Notes: generated by a model from the sequence alone, not told the origin. A stretch of DNA of 47,191 nucleotides from Lactobacillus acetotolerans DSM 20749 = JCM 3825 (GCF_001436775.1 NZ_AYZC01000003.1:14509-61699); one strand, 5' to 3'. Shown: positions 20,401 through 30,198, counted from the stretch's first letter. A program made the numbers and translations.

Positions 20401-21050
20401 AGAAAGCCTTTAATGATCCGCTTGATACCGATCTAGAAAATTCGCATCTTTTGTCTTCAACTAATAGGTATTTGCAACCAATTGACACAAAGCCTAACTT
20501 TCTTTTTGAAACTAAGTTTACGGGGGCTGAAATTGGTACCGCCACACACTTGATTTTGCAATATTACGATTATCATGGTGATGGCAGTGAGGAGCAGCTT
20601 AATACAGAAATAAAGGATTTAATTCAAAAGAAAAAATTAAATCCTGAGATAGTCGCCAGCTTACCCAAAGATCAAATTCAGTGGTTCGTTCACAGTGATT
20701 TTGCCAAACGCTTCTGGAAATATCCCAATAGGCTTAAGCGGGAGGTTGATTTTTCCAGCCTTTTGGCAGCGAATACCCTGTTTGATCATTTTAGTGATCC
20801 AAACGCAAAAATTTTGGTACACGGTACGATTGATGGTTATTTCATTGAAAATAATGGTATTATTTTATTTGACTATAAGACCGATCACGTCGATCAAAAG
20901 CACTTATCTACAGCAATTGCGGAAATTAAGCAAAAGTATACCGGCCAGCTTCGTTTATATAAGAAGGCTCTTGATGAATTTACTCCTAAAAAAATTAGGC
21001 ATAAATACCTGATTTTGCTTGACGCTAACAAAGTGGTAGAAGTTAAATAA
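17430..21050 (+). CDS. rexA: ATP-dependent helicase/nuclease subunit RexA (AddA)
   Basis: A UvrD/Rep-type helicase with a C-terminal nuclease, partner of RexB. Walker A is [10 protein letters not shown] (residues 22-31). Other motifs are [12 protein letters not shown], Walker B ILVDEYQD (near 398), [37 protein letters not shown] and [12 protein letters not shown]. The nuclease motifs are GTIDGYF (near 1132) and FDYKTD (near 1147). I prefer the ATG at 17430 over 17424: AAAGGAGG (17416-17423) abuts the first ATG but is correctly spaced (6 nt) from the second. The start overlaps the rexB stop by 8 bp, implying coupled translation. Confidence 0.95.
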   Translation: MTKFTKQQEKAINDQGHDILVSASAGSGKTTVLVQRVLREILSGTGVDQLLVVTFTKAAAEEMKNRIKQLLTKALQENKEQASYLRKQLNAVDTANISTIDAFCLDVIRRFYYVIDIDPSFSILTDETQAALLKERALHEIESEYLEAKDKDFIAFYDNFAGDRDAESPKDLLLDLYNFAMAKPDYRKWLKGLSKVYAIGDNVVASNLWQKQIKPYMLASFSGLQDKVARLLGSGALATKELKKVRDSFTLFKKNLDNFINALTNDTDYNEQREILRSCIFTGNYRKSKKWDEDLLDFYQEAQDLKNEAKNQIFDTFTSFYANTEKEQIKIMKQGQRIMAAISKAELSLIDRFNSLKREENLLDYSDMEQLAYQILSQDTSNAQLARDFYQNKFKEILVDEYQDINALQERILQLIKNKKKNTLFMVGDVKQSIYGFRQAEPSLFLNKYHAFAEDKNDHEERILLSDNFRSTKPVTAIVNHIFNGVLSKNFGGIDYKHEGQLVYGAKYYPEHLDQATEVIFHKKERGSKKDTDDEAGNLDFSEIEMVIARIKQFKKEKLQVYDPHSGEKRPFRYSDIAILTRSRSDNLEIMQEFAKNNLPLFITDAKNYFQTFELTVIMNYLKIIDNPDQDIPLVTVLRSPLFNFKETDLAKIRIKNKNSSFYSALTSYVSINDKLSQRVKNFLNQLSDLRKFATNHRISELIWSIYERTNLLEIMTSLPNGEQRRVNLEALYERASSYESAGFKGLYQFINFINRMRRSQKDLAQPLLTKEAGNAIRLMTIHGSKGLEFPIVFYVGLEHRFQMRDLSGNYVINSDKVGLTLRESHYRADSLVKAIGNVEKKRQQLEEESRILYVGLTRAKQKLILVADIPNFDKSVQTWDRELNHDGDLPLADKLAAKSPLNFVGPALRFNQHVSQKITDITSAVDQSQNILYINYDNQESPTAVEQLKEPKKGEDLQLLGKTAKRLYHFDYPFKDASKTTAYQAVSEIKKAFNDPLDTDLENSHLLSSTNRYLQPIDTKPNFLFETKFTGAEIGTATHLILQYYDYHGDGSEEQLNTEIKDLIQKKKLNPEIVASLPKDQIQWFVHSDFAKRFWKYPNRLKREVDFSSLLAANTLFDHFSDPNAKILVHGTIDGYFIENNGIILFDYKTDHVDQKHLSTAIAEIKQKYTGQLRLYKKALDEFTPKKIRHKYLILLDANKVVEVK

Positions 21051-21071
21051 AGAAGGAAAGGAGGGCAGAAA

Positions 21072-23885
21072 ATGACGAAAGCATTTGCTAAAGATACATT
21101 TGCAGTGGTTGACCTAGAAACAACCGGGACACAGCGTGAAAATGATAATCACATTATCCAATTCGGTTGTGCAATTATTAAAAATTTAAAAGTGGTTAAA
21201 ACTTACTCTTTTATGATTAATCCCCACCGGCCGATTCCATTAGCTGTTCAGAATTTAACGGGGATCCATAATGAGGATGTCAAAAACAAAAAAGATTTTA
21301 CTTATTATGCACCTAAAATTATTAAAATCCTGAAAGATACTGTGTTTGTGGCTCATAATGTTAATTTTGATTTACCATTTTTGAATTATGAGCTAATGCA
21401 ACATGGTTATGAAGCTTTGACCAATAAGGCAATTGACACGGTTGAGCTTGCTAAAGTTGCTTTCCCGACCCTGCCTTCGTATAAATTGAGCGACTTGACT
21501 TCTCAATTGAAGATCAAACATTTGAATCCCCATAAGGCTGATTCTGATGCCTATGGTACCGCGATACTTTTACTAAAAATTATTGCCAAAATTGAACGGT
21601 TGCCCCAAGCTACGTTAAATACTTTAAGTTCGTTAGCGCACGGTTTAATCCGTGATACTTCTTGGGTATTTACAACAATTGCTGACTCATTGCGGAAACA
21701 AAAACGACCGCTTGGGGGGAATTATATTCAAGTCCGAAACATTGTTTTACAAAAGCAAAAAACAGATTCCCATACATTTGGCAAAAAGGGCAATAACCAA
21801 TTTCCAGTTAATGACCATGTAAAGCGCAAATTATTTAAAGGTAAAATTAATTATAGGGGCGCGCAAGTTGATCTGATTAATCATATTCATAAGTTTGTCG
21901 ATAATCCTGATAAACGGGCTATGCTGGTTGAAGCTCCTAATGGAACCGGTAAAACTTTCTCTTACTTATTTAGTTATGCTTATGAACTCTATTCGAGTAG
22001 GAAGTTGGTAATCGCTACCCCAACCAAAGTTTTGCAGGATCAGTTGCTTGAGCAAGAAATACCACAGATGTTAAGGATAACTAAATTAGATTTGACAGCT
22101 GAGGTAGTAAAATCGAGCAGCCACTATTTGGATCTAGATGGATTTGTTCAAAGTCTGTTTCAGGGAACGCCCAATAAGCCAACACTGGTTTTACAAATGC
22201 AGATTCTGGTTTGGTTAACAGAAACTAAAACTGGGGATCTGGATGAATTACAGTTAACCAACTATAAAGCACCGTTGTTTTCTCAGATTTCACATCCGGG
22301 AGACGCGCGGGTTGGTAGCCGTTTTGCCAGTGTTGATTTTTGGAATCTAGCGCGGCAAAAGCAAGAACAAGCTGATATTTTAGTAACTAATCATGCTTAT
22401 TTGGCCAATCATTATACGGATACAATTTGGGGACAAAATCCTTACTTAGTAATTGATGAAGCCCACCGCTTTGTCGACAATGTAATCACATCAAGAAATG
22501 ATTCGTTTCGTTTTGAATCACTCTGGGGCGTTTTAAGTCACCTGCGCAACTTGCTTTATTACGCAGATGATAGTGTACAAAATCAATTCACTAATGATGT
22601 GCAGTTGAATTTTCTGCTGAAGAAACTCGATCCAGGAATCATAGAATTAATTCATAGTATTAATGAATTGCAAAAAATTTTATACGCGCAACGCAATAAA
22701 GCAATCAGCCGCAATATGCTGGCTAACGGTAACTTGCTACTGAGCTTTCAGGGAAAGAGCTTATTTCCTGAAGGAAGCCCATTTATGGCCAAATTAACTG
22801 AATTTGAGCATAAATTAGAGCAAATTAGGCAAGAAACTAACCAAATTTTATTCCATTTGTACCAAGAAAAAGATAATTCCTTGTCTAGCACTGATGCTCT
22901 GCTAAGCGATATTACGGAACAAATAGATCACTTAGATTACTACACTGAAAAGGGCTACCAGTTATCTGATTTATTAGGGAACCGGGAAAATTTTGCTAAA
23001 GAAGGATTTATTTTAGTAATAACCAACCCAGAAGATCCGCTAAGTACGAATCTGGGCTGGTTAATGCTGGATGCTTCAAATGAATTGAAACGTATCTACA
23101 GTCGGTTCAGTCATATTCTTTTTGTTAGCGCAACGTTAACGAGCAATAATAATTTCGATTATATTATCAAACAGTTAAATTTAAGTGCGTTAAAGCCAGT
23201 TAAATATGTCGGCCGCGGCACTTTTAATATTAAACAACACTTAGAAGTTCTGTCGGTTAAAAACATGCCGGACTATGATACTGAAGAATATAAACAAGTA
23301 TTGGAAAATATTCTTACTAATGATTTAAAAGGTAAACACCATATCTTGGTTTTGATGACTAATTTAGATAAAATTCGGGATATATTTGTCGCAATTATGA
23401 ATAATCCAAATTTAGAGGATTTCGAAATTCTGGCTCAAGGACTTTCGGGCTCTACAAAAAGGATGGCAAAAAGGTTTGCAATCGCTAAAAATGCTATAAT
23501 TTTAGGGGCTGATAGTTTTTGGGAAGGAATTGATTTCCACAAATGTGGTATTGACGTCGTGATCGTCGCTAAATTACCATTTGAGTCCCCAGATCAACCT
23601 GAAGTCCGGCTAAGACAAAAAAGACTTGAAGATAATGGGATAAATGTATTTAAAACAGATACAATTCCACGAGCTGTTATTCGTTTTAGACAGGGAATGG
23701 GGCGCTTAATCCGTGGTGAGGAAGATCACGGTCAATTTGTTATACTAGACTCACGACTGTGGACTAAAAAATACGGGCAAGCATTTTTAAACGCCATTCC
23801 GGTAAGGACCAAAAAAGTTAGTTTAAAAGAATTAAAAAATAAGTTAGAAAATTATGATCAAAGACGACACAAGACAAACAATTAA
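21072..23885 (+). CDS. dinG: DinG-family protein: DEDD exonuclease fused to XPD-like helicase
   Basis: The 937 residues have an N-terminal DnaQ-like 3'-5' exonuclease (DLETTG with D14 and E16; HNVNFDLPFLNYEL; HKADSDAYGTA). A superfamily 2 helicase part follows: Walker A EAPNGTGKTFSYL near residue 290, DEAH in LVIDEAHRF near 461, FVSATLTSN, GADSFWEGIDFH and RQGMGRLIRGEEDHG. No cysteine cluster for 4Fe-4S lies between Walker A and DEAH, as in other Gram-positive DinG proteins and unlike E. coli DinG. In Staphylococcus this architecture behaves mainly as a nuclease. AAAGGAGGG precedes ATG, 21 bp after rexA, so it is probably in the same operon. Confidence 0.92.
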   Translation: MTKAFAKDTFAVVDLETTGTQRENDNHIIQFGCAIIKNLKVVKTYSFMINPHRPIPLAVQNLTGIHNEDVKNKKDFTYYAPKIIKILKDTVFVAHNVNFDLPFLNYELMQHGYEALTNKAIDTVELAKVAFPTLPSYKLSDLTSQLKIKHLNPHKADSDAYGTAILLLKIIAKIERLPQATLNTLSSLAHGLIRDTSWVFTTIADSLRKQKRPLGGNYIQVRNIVLQKQKTDSHTFGKKGNNQFPVNDHVKRKLFKGKINYRGAQVDLINHIHKFVDNPDKRAMLVEAPNGTGKTFSYLFSYAYELYSSRKLVIATPTKVLQDQLLEQEIPQMLRITKLDLTAEVVKSSSHYLDLDGFVQSLFQGTPNKPTLVLQMQILVWLTETKTGDLDELQLTNYKAPLFSQISHPGDARVGSRFASVDFWNLARQKQEQADILVTNHAYLANHYTDTIWGQNPYLVIDEAHRFVDNVITSRNDSFRFESLWGVLSHLRNLLYYADDSVQNQFTNDVQLNFLLKKLDPGIIELIHSINELQKILYAQRNKAISRNMLANGNLLLSFQGKSLFPEGSPFMAKLTEFEHKLEQIRQETNQILFHLYQEKDNSLSSTDALLSDITEQIDHLDYYTEKGYQLSDLLGNRENFAKEGFILVITNPEDPLSTNLGWLMLDASNELKRIYSRFSHILFVSATLTSNNNFDYIIKQLNLSALKPVKYVGRGTFNIKQHLEVLSVKNMPDYDTEEYKQVLENILTNDLKGKHHILVLMTNLDKIRDIFVAIMNNPNLEDFEILAQGLSGSTKRMAKRFAIAKNAIILGADSFWEGIDFHKCGIDVVIVAKLPFESPDQPEVRLRQKRLEDNGINVFKTDTIPRAVIRFRQGMGRLIRGEEDHGQFVILDSRLWTKKYGQAFLNAIPVRTKKVSLKELKNKLENYDQRRHKTNN

Positions 23886-24351
23886 ATTTGTTGCATGGGT
23901 AATTGCTATTATTATTGTGGTATATATTGCTGCAGTTATTATTGTATTTATGGCTGGTTCACCATCGCGCAAGAACGATAGGCAAATTAGTCAGGTTGCA
24001 AGTCAAAAGACACCAATTAAGAATATTCAGCAGTACTACCATTTAAATCGTGGTACGGATAGTTATGCACTTAAAGGAACGGCTAAAAAAGGCCAAGTTT
24101 ACTATTTTATTTACCTGCCTAATTCTAAAAAGGCATATTTACTACCATCTAAAAAGGGTGTTAGTGAAAATGAAATTAGAAGAAAATTTAACCAGCAAGA
24201 TGGTCAGCAAAAGATCTCTAATGTGAACTTGGGTTGGTATAAAGGTCAAGCAGTATGGGAAGTTACCGCCAAAAATAGTCAGGGTAATTACAGTTATACC
24301 CTGTATGAATTTAAAAATGGAAGTAAAATATCCGAAGTCGCTAATTTATAA
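23854..24351 (+). CDS. ypmB: YpmB-like membrane-anchored protein (DUF5590)
   Basis: A 165-residue protein with a single N-terminal transmembrane segment (VAWVIAIIIVVYIAAVIIVFM, about residues 14-34) and a ~130-residue outside domain. That domain holds two weak repeats with YYFIYLPNSKKAYLL and GWYKGQAVWEVTAK patterns typical of PepSY-like YpmB proteins. It overlaps the end of dinG by 32 bp, matching the dinG-ypmB-asnS order in Bacillus. The function of YpmB is not established. Confidence 0.75.
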   Translation: MIKDDTRQTIKFVAWVIAIIIVVYIAAVIIVFMAGSPSRKNDRQISQVASQKTPIKNIQQYYHLNRGTDSYALKGTAKKGQVYYFIYLPNSKKAYLLPSKKGVSENEIRRKFNQQDGQQKISNVNLGWYKGQAVWEVTAKNSQGNYSYTLYEFKNGSKISEVANL

Positions 24352-24403
24352 AAACTTTGGTATTATTAAGCTAATTAAAATATGAAGGTGGAATAGGAAA
24401 TTT

Positions 24404-25702
24404 ATGACAGAATTAATTTCAATCAAAGATTGTTCCAAGCATGTTGATGAAAAAGTTAAGATGCATGTTTGGTTAACTGATAAACGTTCAAGTGGGAAAA
24501 TTATTTTCTTGCAATTACGTGATGGCACAGCGTTTTTCCAAGGAGTTGTTCGTAAGAATGACGTTTCTGAAGATGTGTTTGAGGCTGCTAAATCATTACA
24601 CCAAGAAGCTAGTTTTTATCTTACTGGGACAATTCATAAGGATGAACGTTCACACTTTGGTTATGAAATTCAAATTTCAGATTTAAAGATTGTAACGAAT
24701 AATGAGGGTTATCCAATTGGTAACAAAGAACACGGGATTGACTTTTTGCTTGATCACCGTCACTTATGGTTAAGAAGCCGTCGTCCTTTTGCCATTATGC
24801 AAATTAGAAACGTTCTTTTTAAAGCAACGGTCGACTTCTTTGAAAATGAAGGATTCATCAAATTTGATGCTCCTATTTTCATGCATTCAGCTCCAGAAGG
24901 CACAACCCAGTTATTCCATACTGAGTACTTTGATACTGATGCATACCTGTCACAATCCGGACAATTATATGGTGAAGTTGGAGCCGAAGCTTACGGTAAA
25001 ATCTTTACCTTTGGGCCAACGTTTAGAGCCGAAGAATCTAAGACTCGTCGTCATTTAACTGAATTTTGGATGATGGAACCAGAAATGGCTTGGATGCACC
25101 AAGATGAATCATTGGATCTGCAAGAAAGATTCCTTGCTTACATTACAAAACAAGTTTTGGATAAATGTCAGTATGAACTGAGTCTACTTGACCGTGATCC
25201 TAAGAAACTGGAACCAACAACTGAAGGTCATTTCCAACGACTTTCATATGATGATGCAGTTAAAATGCTCCAAGATGGTGGCCGTGACTTTAAGTGGGGC
25301 GATGACTTTGGTGCACCAGATGAAGCATATATTTCAGAACAATATGATCGTCCTGTCTTTGTCGTTAACTATCCAACGACAATTAAGCCCTTCTACATGA
25401 AGAAGAATCCGGGTAACCCTAAAGAATACCTGTGTGCTGATGTCTTGGCTCCAGAAGGCTATGGTGAAGTTATGGGCGGTTCTGAGCGTGAAAGTGATTA
25501 TGATACTATCAAAACACAACTTGATGAAGCTGGCCTAAATGAAAAAGACTACAGTTGGTACCTTGATTTACGTAAGTACGGAAGTGTACCACACTCTGGC
25601 TTTGGCATGGGCTTTGAACGTGTAATTGCTTGGATCTGTAAGTTAGATCATATTCGTGAAGCTATTCCGTTCCCAAGAATGATTAATCGTTTGGAACCAT
25701 AG
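24404..25702 (+). CDS. asnS: Asparaginyl-tRNA synthetase
   Basis: Charges tRNA-Asn. The 432 residues start with an OB-fold anticodon-binding domain ([24 protein letters not shown]). Class II motif 2 is [24 protein letters not shown]. Motif 3 is [12 protein letters not shown], followed by the AsnRS-type ending [15 protein letters not shown]. The leader is only 52 bp and contains no T-box. It ends before a strong terminator. Confidence 0.97.
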   Translation: MTELISIKDCSKHVDEKVKMHVWLTDKRSSGKIIFLQLRDGTAFFQGVVRKNDVSEDVFEAAKSLHQEASFYLTGTIHKDERSHFGYEIQISDLKIVTNNEGYPIGNKEHGIDFLLDHRHLWLRSRRPFAIMQIRNVLFKATVDFFENEGFIKFDAPIFMHSAPEGTTQLFHTEYFDTDAYLSQSGQLYGEVGAEAYGKIFTFGPTFRAEESKTRRHLTEFWMMEPEMAWMHQDESLDLQERFLAYITKQVLDKCQYELSLLDRDPKKLEPTTEGHFQRLSYDDAVKMLQDGGRDFKWGDDFGAPDEAYISEQYDRPVFVVNYPTTIKPFYMKKNPGNPKEYLCADVLAPEGYGEVMGGSERESDYDTIKTQLDEAGLNEKDYSWYLDLRKYGSVPHSGFGMGFERVIAWICKLDHIREAIPFPRMINRLEP

Positions 25703-25725
25703 TTGTTTTTATAATTGAATAAACT

Positions 25726-25764
25726 AAAAAAGTTGAACTAAAGTTTTTTAGTTCAACTTTTTTT
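25726..25764 (+). terminator. Terminator after asnS, abutting the dnaD ribosome-binding site
   Basis: AAAAAAGTTGAACTAAA (25726-25742) pairs with TTTAGTTCAACTTTTTT (25747-25763), an almost fully paired long hairpin. The tail ends one base before GAAGGGG, the dnaD ribosome-binding site. Confidence 0.85.
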
Positions 25765-25780
25765 GAAGGGGATAATAAGT

Positions 25781-26425
25781 TTGCAATACAATGATTATCG
25801 TACATTAGGTTTTACAACTTTACAGAACGGGTTAATTGCCTATTACCCGCAGTTGCATATTAGCGATGCGGAATTAATTTTAATTATCCAGTTAGAGGCT
25901 TTTAGTCAACATGGTGAAAAGTTTCCTTCTAATGATAAAATTGCTGCTAATACTAACCTTTCAGTTAATGAGGTAGCAAGTTTGATTCAGAAACTAATTG
26001 ATCAAAATTATTTAACGATTGATCAGATAACTGATTCTAAAGGTAGAATTGGCGACCGTTATAGCTTGGATGCTTTATATAAAAAGTTAGATCAATTTCT
26101 GGACAAAAATATTGTTATTCAAGATAAACAAACCAAACAGAAAAGCAAAGTTTCTGATAGTTTAGAAAATAATCCTTTAAACCAATTAGCAAGACAATTT
26201 GAAATTGAATTTGGCCGTTATCTAAGTCCAATAGAGCGGGAAGAGATTGCTTCTTGGCTTAATGTGGATCATTATAGTCCAGAGATAATAAAACTTGCTC
26301 TAAGGGAAGCAGTGCTATCTCAGGCATATAGTTTAAAGTATGTTGACCGAATCTTACTGAATTGGCAAAGACATAATCTTAAAACTAGTGCAGAAGTTGA
26401 GAAGTTTTTACAAAGGAATCGTTAA
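25781..26425 (+). CDS. dnaD: DNA replication initiation protein DnaD
   Basis: A primosome component that helps load the replicative helicase during initiation and restart. I chose TTG at 25781 because GAAGGGG (25765-25771) precedes it at normal spacing; the longer reading from 25763 would start inside the terminator tail. The resulting 214 residues have an N-terminal winged helix (ISDAELILIIQLEAF, then IAANTNLSVNEVASLIQKLIDQNYL) and a C-terminal DnaB_2-type domain (FGRYLSPIEREEIASWL to YSLKYVDRILLNW). nth follows 3 bp after the stop, as in Bacillus. Confidence 0.9.
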   Translation: MQYNDYRTLGFTTLQNGLIAYYPQLHISDAELILIIQLEAFSQHGEKFPSNDKIAANTNLSVNEVASLIQKLIDQNYLTIDQITDSKGRIGDRYSLDALYKKLDQFLDKNIVIQDKQTKQKSKVSDSLENNPLNQLARQFEIEFGRYLSPIEREEIASWLNVDHYSPEIIKLALREAVLSQAYSLKYVDRILLNWQRHNLKTSAEVEKFLQRNR

Positions 26426-26428
26426 AAA

Positions 26429-27067
26429 ATGGTAGAAGAAAAATTATTAAGCGATGATGAAGCACGCGATGTTTTAAATCGGATAGACCAAATGTATCCT
26501 AACGCGAAGAGTGCGTTGCATTGGGACAATAAATTTCATTTGCTCTGTGCTGTTTTGATGAGTGCACAAACCACAGATAAAATGGTCAACCGTGTGATGC
26601 CCAAGTTTATAGCTGATTACCCTAATCCTGCAGCTTTAGCTAAAGCTCCAATTTCAGAAATTGAAAAACATATCGAAAAAATTGGCCTTTATCGTTCCAA
26701 AGCTAAACATTTAAAGGCAACTGCCAATATTTTAGTAGATAAGTATGACAGTAAAATTCCTCAGGATAAAAAGACCTTAATGACCTTACCAGGGGTAGGA
26801 GAGAAGACAGCCAACGTTGTATTGGCTGATGGCTTCGGCGTACCGGCAATTGCAGTTGATACGCATGTATCGCGAATCTCAAAGAAGTTTCATATTGTGA
26901 AGCAAAATGCCAAGCCCCATGAGATTGAAAAGAGGTTGGAAGAATTACTTCCAAAAGATAAGTGGATACATACCCATCACGCCATGATTTTCTTTGGTAG
27001 GTATACGATGCCTGCACGAGCTAAAAATGATGATCCGTATTCATATTTACCACCTAAAAAGGTTTAA
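26429..27067 (+). CDS. nth: Endonuclease III without iron-sulfur cluster
   Basis: A base-excision-repair glycosylase/AP lyase for oxidised pyrimidines. The 212 residues have the helix-hairpin-helix LPGVGEKTANVVL with catalytic Lys126, and AVDTHVSR with catalytic Asp144. The C-terminal C-x6-C-x2-C-x5-C loop of canonical Nth is absent: after HHAMIFFGRYTMPAR the protein simply ends KNDDPYSYLPPKKV, and its only cysteine is Cys40. The catalytic residues are intact, so activity is plausible. A terminator follows. Confidence 0.93.
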   Translation: MVEEKLLSDDEARDVLNRIDQMYPNAKSALHWDNKFHLLCAVLMSAQTTDKMVNRVMPKFIADYPNPAALAKAPISEIEKHIEKIGLYRSKAKHLKATANILVDKYDSKIPQDKKTLMTLPGVGEKTANVVLADGFGVPAIAVDTHVSRISKKFHIVKQNAKPHEIEKRLEELLPKDKWIHTHHAMIFFGRYTMPARAKNDDPYSYLPPKKV

Positions 27068-27098
27068 GAGCACGTAAATTTAAAAATAAAATTGTAGT

Positions 27099-27135
27099 AA
27101 AAAGCGGCAAGTTAAATTTCTAACTTGCCGCTTTT
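27099..27135. terminator. Bidirectional terminator between nth and ponA
   Basis: AAAAGCGGCAAGTTA (27100-27114) pairs perfectly with TAACTTGCCGCTTTT (27121-27135) around a 6-nt loop. It has A/T flanks on both sides and sits between convergent genes. Confidence 0.9.
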
Positions 27136-27158
27136 AATTATGTAACTTTTAATTTTAA

Positions 27159-29507
27159 TTATTGACCGTTGCCTTTTCCTTTATTGCCGGTAGACCCATT
27201 GTTATTACCAGCAGGTTTATTGGTCTGCGTCGTTGTACTTGACTGTGATGACTGGTTAGTGCTGCTACTAGACTGATTATTATTTACACGGCCAGAATTA
27301 TGTTCAGTCCGGTTAGATTGCGAGGTAGATCCATTTTCATTATTGGTATCATTACTTGTATTTCTACTTTGGCTATTATTATCCGAATTGGTATTATTTG
27401 AATCTGTCTTTTCATCATCTTCATCATAATCCGCATTATTGTCGGTAATGCCAACAGGTGCATGACCGCGGACAAATAGTTGCCAAATACCAGAACCATT
27501 TGGTGCTACTTGTGGTGGGTTAGAATTCTTAACAATTTTGGCTCTAATAACTGAATCAGGTTTTTGCCAATCAACGTTTGGCTTATTCTGCATTAAGTAA
27601 TTCATCATACTCTTATATATAAGTTGAGCAGATAATTCGCCAACACCAGAAATAGTTCCGTCTTTCAAGTTATCGTAACCGGTCCAAACGCCCATAACAT
27701 AGTTTTGGGTGTAGCCCATAAACCATGAATCTTTTGGTGTTGAATTGTAAGCCGGGAACTTAGCTAAATCTTGATCTGAATACTTAACTGTTCCCGTTTT
27801 ACCTGCTTGGTATAAGCCCTTGATCTGAGCTTTTTTACCTGATCCAGACTTAATTACACCCTTAAGCATATCTGTGATCATGTAAGCAGTAGATTTCTTC
27901 ATTACACGAACCCCAGCGGAATCATAGTTACGAACTAATCCGTCAGGAGTTTCAATTTTAGAAACAAATTGCGGCTTATGATAGATACCCATCGTGGCAA
28001 ACGCACTATAAGCGCCGGCCATCTGCAAACTCGATGCGTTAGCACCAATAGCCACAGATAAACCAGAATTAGTAGGTACATTAATTCCCATTCTCTTCGC
28101 GAAGACAGAGGCACGGTTAACCCCAACTTTATTTAAAGTCTTAACAGCTGGTACATTGCGTGATTGCTCCAAAGCATGCCGAATGGTCATCATCCCATCA
28201 TACTTATTATCCCAGTCATATAACTGAATATTAGTTCCAGGATAAACATATTTACTATCATCAATCATTTTTGCTGTTGACCAGTTTAGGTATTGGATGG
28301 CAGGTCCATAATCAAGAACAGGTTTAATTGATGAACCAGTTGAGCGTCCAGTTTGCACGGCACGATCTAAGCCTAATTGAACAGAAGGTAAGTGCCGTCC
28401 ACCTAAAATGGCGACAACATGGCCGTTCGTCGGATCAACGATCGTTGATCCGATCTGCATTTTGTTGCTCGTAAATGGTACCTGATTACTGTTAGCCAAC
28501 TGGTAAAGTTTGTTTTGGGCTGCTTGATCTATGTTAACGGTAATTTTCAGGTTATCGTTATAAGGGTCAAAACCTTTTTTCTTTACCTCAGCAATAACCT
28601 CTTTAATGTAAGGATCATCAATTTTTCTGATCCTATTTTCGTTATCGGTATGTTGAGGTTGTAAGCCACTCTTTATACTTTCCTTAGTAGCCTGATTGTA
28701 TTGACTCTGAGTTATTTTCTTATTATCAAGCATTGCACTTAATACCACGTTACGACGGTATTTAGCACGTTGTGGGTATAGATAAGGGTCGTATGCAACA
28801 GGCGCATTTGGCATCCCTGCAAGTAGAGCGGTTTGTGCCAGATCAAGCTGACTTAGCGGTTTATTGTAGTAATAGTTGGCCGCAGTACCCATACCGTAAT
28901 TACCATAATTCATATAAACTTTATTAATGTAAAATTCCAGAATCTGGTCGTGGGTGAATTCTCGTTGTACTTTCATCGCAAGCCATGCTTCTTGGGCCTT
29001 CCGTTTCAACGTTCTTTGTGAACTGGCAGTAGAGAAGACCGTCAACTTAACCAGTTGCTGGGTTATGGTTGAACCACCAGCTGCGATACTGTTGCTCTTA
29101 GCATTAGTGAGCGTTGAACCGATAATTCTAATTGGATCGATGCCAAGCTTATCCTTATAAAATCGCTTATCCTCAACGGAGACCACCGCGTCCTTTAACC
29201 TTTGGGGAATTTTATTACCTCGAACATAAATCCTTTTTTCTGAACCTAAAGATAATAAAAATTTGCCGTTGTCATTATAAAGACTAGAAGTACCGCCACT
29301 TTGTAATTGATTCTGGCTGATACTTGGTGCGCTTTTTGCGTAAAAAGCAAACAGACCAATGCCTGAAACAATTAATAATAAAACAATCAATAGACTCCAC
29401 TTAACTATTCGCGTCCACAAATGTTTTTTTGGTTGTTTCTCTTGATAGTCTTTGCGTGATTCACGTTTCATACTTTCATGATTTGAATCAAAATTATTAT
29501 TTGCCAT
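27159..29507 (-). CDS. ponA: Penicillin-binding protein 1A (bifunctional transglycosylase/transpeptidase)
   Basis: Polymerises and cross-links peptidoglycan outside the membrane. The 782 residues have one N-terminal transmembrane segment (about 36-56). The GT51 domain has its catalytic Glu112 in VVSVEDKRFY, then GGSTITQQLVK, RKAQEAWLAM and FYINKVYMNYGNYGMGTAANYYY. The transpeptidase has SxxK within GSSIKP (near 390), SRN (near 447) and KTGT (near 567). From about residue 690 to the end there is a Ser/Asn/Thr/Gln-rich, probably disordered tail. Its start overlaps the recU end by 11 bp, so the two are co-transcribed as in Bacillus. Confidence 0.95.
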   Translation of the reverse strand: MANNNFDSNHESMKRESRKDYQEKQPKKHLWTRIVKWSLLIVLLLIVSGIGLFAFYAKSAPSISQNQLQSGGTSSLYNDNGKFLLSLGSEKRIYVRGNKIPQRLKDAVVSVEDKRFYKDKLGIDPIRIIGSTLTNAKSNSIAAGGSTITQQLVKLTVFSTASSQRTLKRKAQEAWLAMKVQREFTHDQILEFYINKVYMNYGNYGMGTAANYYYNKPLSQLDLAQTALLAGMPNAPVAYDPYLYPQRAKYRRNVVLSAMLDNKKITQSQYNQATKESIKSGLQPQHTDNENRIRKIDDPYIKEVIAEVKKKGFDPYNDNLKITVNIDQAAQNKLYQLANSNQVPFTSNKMQIGSTIVDPTNGHVVAILGGRHLPSVQLGLDRAVQTGRSTGSSIKPVLDYGPAIQYLNWSTAKMIDDSKYVYPGTNIQLYDWDNKYDGMMTIRHALEQSRNVPAVKTLNKVGVNRASVFAKRMGINVPTNSGLSVAIGANASSLQMAGAYSAFATMGIYHKPQFVSKIETPDGLVRNYDSAGVRVMKKSTAYMITDMLKGVIKSGSGKKAQIKGLYQAGKTGTVKYSDQDLAKFPAYNSTPKDSWFMGYTQNYVMGVWTGYDNLKDGTISGVGELSAQLIYKSMMNYLMQNKPNVDWQKPDSVIRAKIVKNSNPPQVAPNGSGIWQLFVRGHAPVGITDNNADYDEDDEKTDSNNTNSDNNSQSRNTSNDTNNENGSTSQSNRTEHNSGRVNNNQSSSSTNQSSQSSTTTQTNKPAGNNNGSTGNKGKGNGQ

Positions 29508-30129
29508 TATTTATTTTCCTATCTGCTATAAAACGATCAATTGCGTTGAGGTAAGGAAGGGTAGGACGAAAGCCACTTTTAATCTCAATTGATCGGTCTT
29601 CAACTTCTTTTAAAGTCATTGAACTTTTATGCCTTTTTCGCCAAGCAGCGATAATAGAACTGGCTGGTGTGACAAAGTACCTGTCTAAACTAGTAAATCT
29701 AATGATGGTAAAACAAATACCTTGTTGCTGCAAGCATTCATCTAAATGGATGATTTGGTGTTCATGAAAATTTTTAAGTGGGAAATTAGTTTTGTTTCTA
29801 GTTTCTTTGGCTTCAAAATCCAAATAATATCCATTATATACACCATTATAATCCGTAGTTGATGCCTGTCTAAAATAAGCTTCCCGAATCACTGCTTTCG
29901 ATCTTTTAGGATAATCCACTTTTACAATCTGAACAGGCGTTGGCTTTTTATGTACAACTGCTATTCCTTCTACACGATAATACTTATTAGATTCATTAAT
30001 CTGTTGCTCAAGGGTCATTCCTCGATCAGAAAAGTTAACACCTTTCCTATGATGATATGAATGACGAATCTTTGGCTTTTTATCAGGTTTCCTAAATGCG
30101 GCTGGACTGCCGCTTGGATATTTGACCAT
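29497..30129 (-). CDS. recU: Holliday junction resolvase RecU
   Basis: Cleaves Holliday junctions and modulates RecA. I chose the ATG at 30129 (MVKYPSGSPAAF), 210 residues. It has AGGAG eight bases upstream and matches the usual RecU start, and a longer reading to 30204 would run through the promoter and past the ypsA start. Signatures are SDRGMTLEQQINESNKYY, AVVHKKPTPVQIVKVDYPKR, the active-site region STTDYNGVYNGYYLDFEAKET, and FPLKNFHEHQI. Confidence 0.94.
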   Translation of the reverse strand: MVKYPSGSPAAFRKPDKKPKIRHSYHHRKGVNFSDRGMTLEQQINESNKYYRVEGIAVVHKKPTPVQIVKVDYPKRSKAVIREAYFRQASTTDYNGVYNGYYLDFEAKETRNKTNFPLKNFHEHQIIHLDECLQQQGICFTIIRFTSLDRYFVTPASSIIAAWRKRHKSSMTLKEVEDRSIEIKSGFRPTLPYLNAIDRFIADRKINNGK

Positions 30130-30148
30130 CAACCTCACTCCTGTTAGC

Positions 30149-30177
30149 ATTATACCAATAAAGAAAAGGTTTTTGAA
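30149..30177 (-). promoter_or_regulatory. Promoter of recU-ponA
   Basis: Read on the minus strand: TTCAAA (30172-30177), a 17-bp spacer and a perfect TATAAT (30149-30154), 19 bp ahead of the recU start chosen here. It supports that start and leaves the other strand free for ypsA. Confidence 0.65.
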
Positions 30178-30198
30178 TAAGGGAAGTTTCATTGTATT

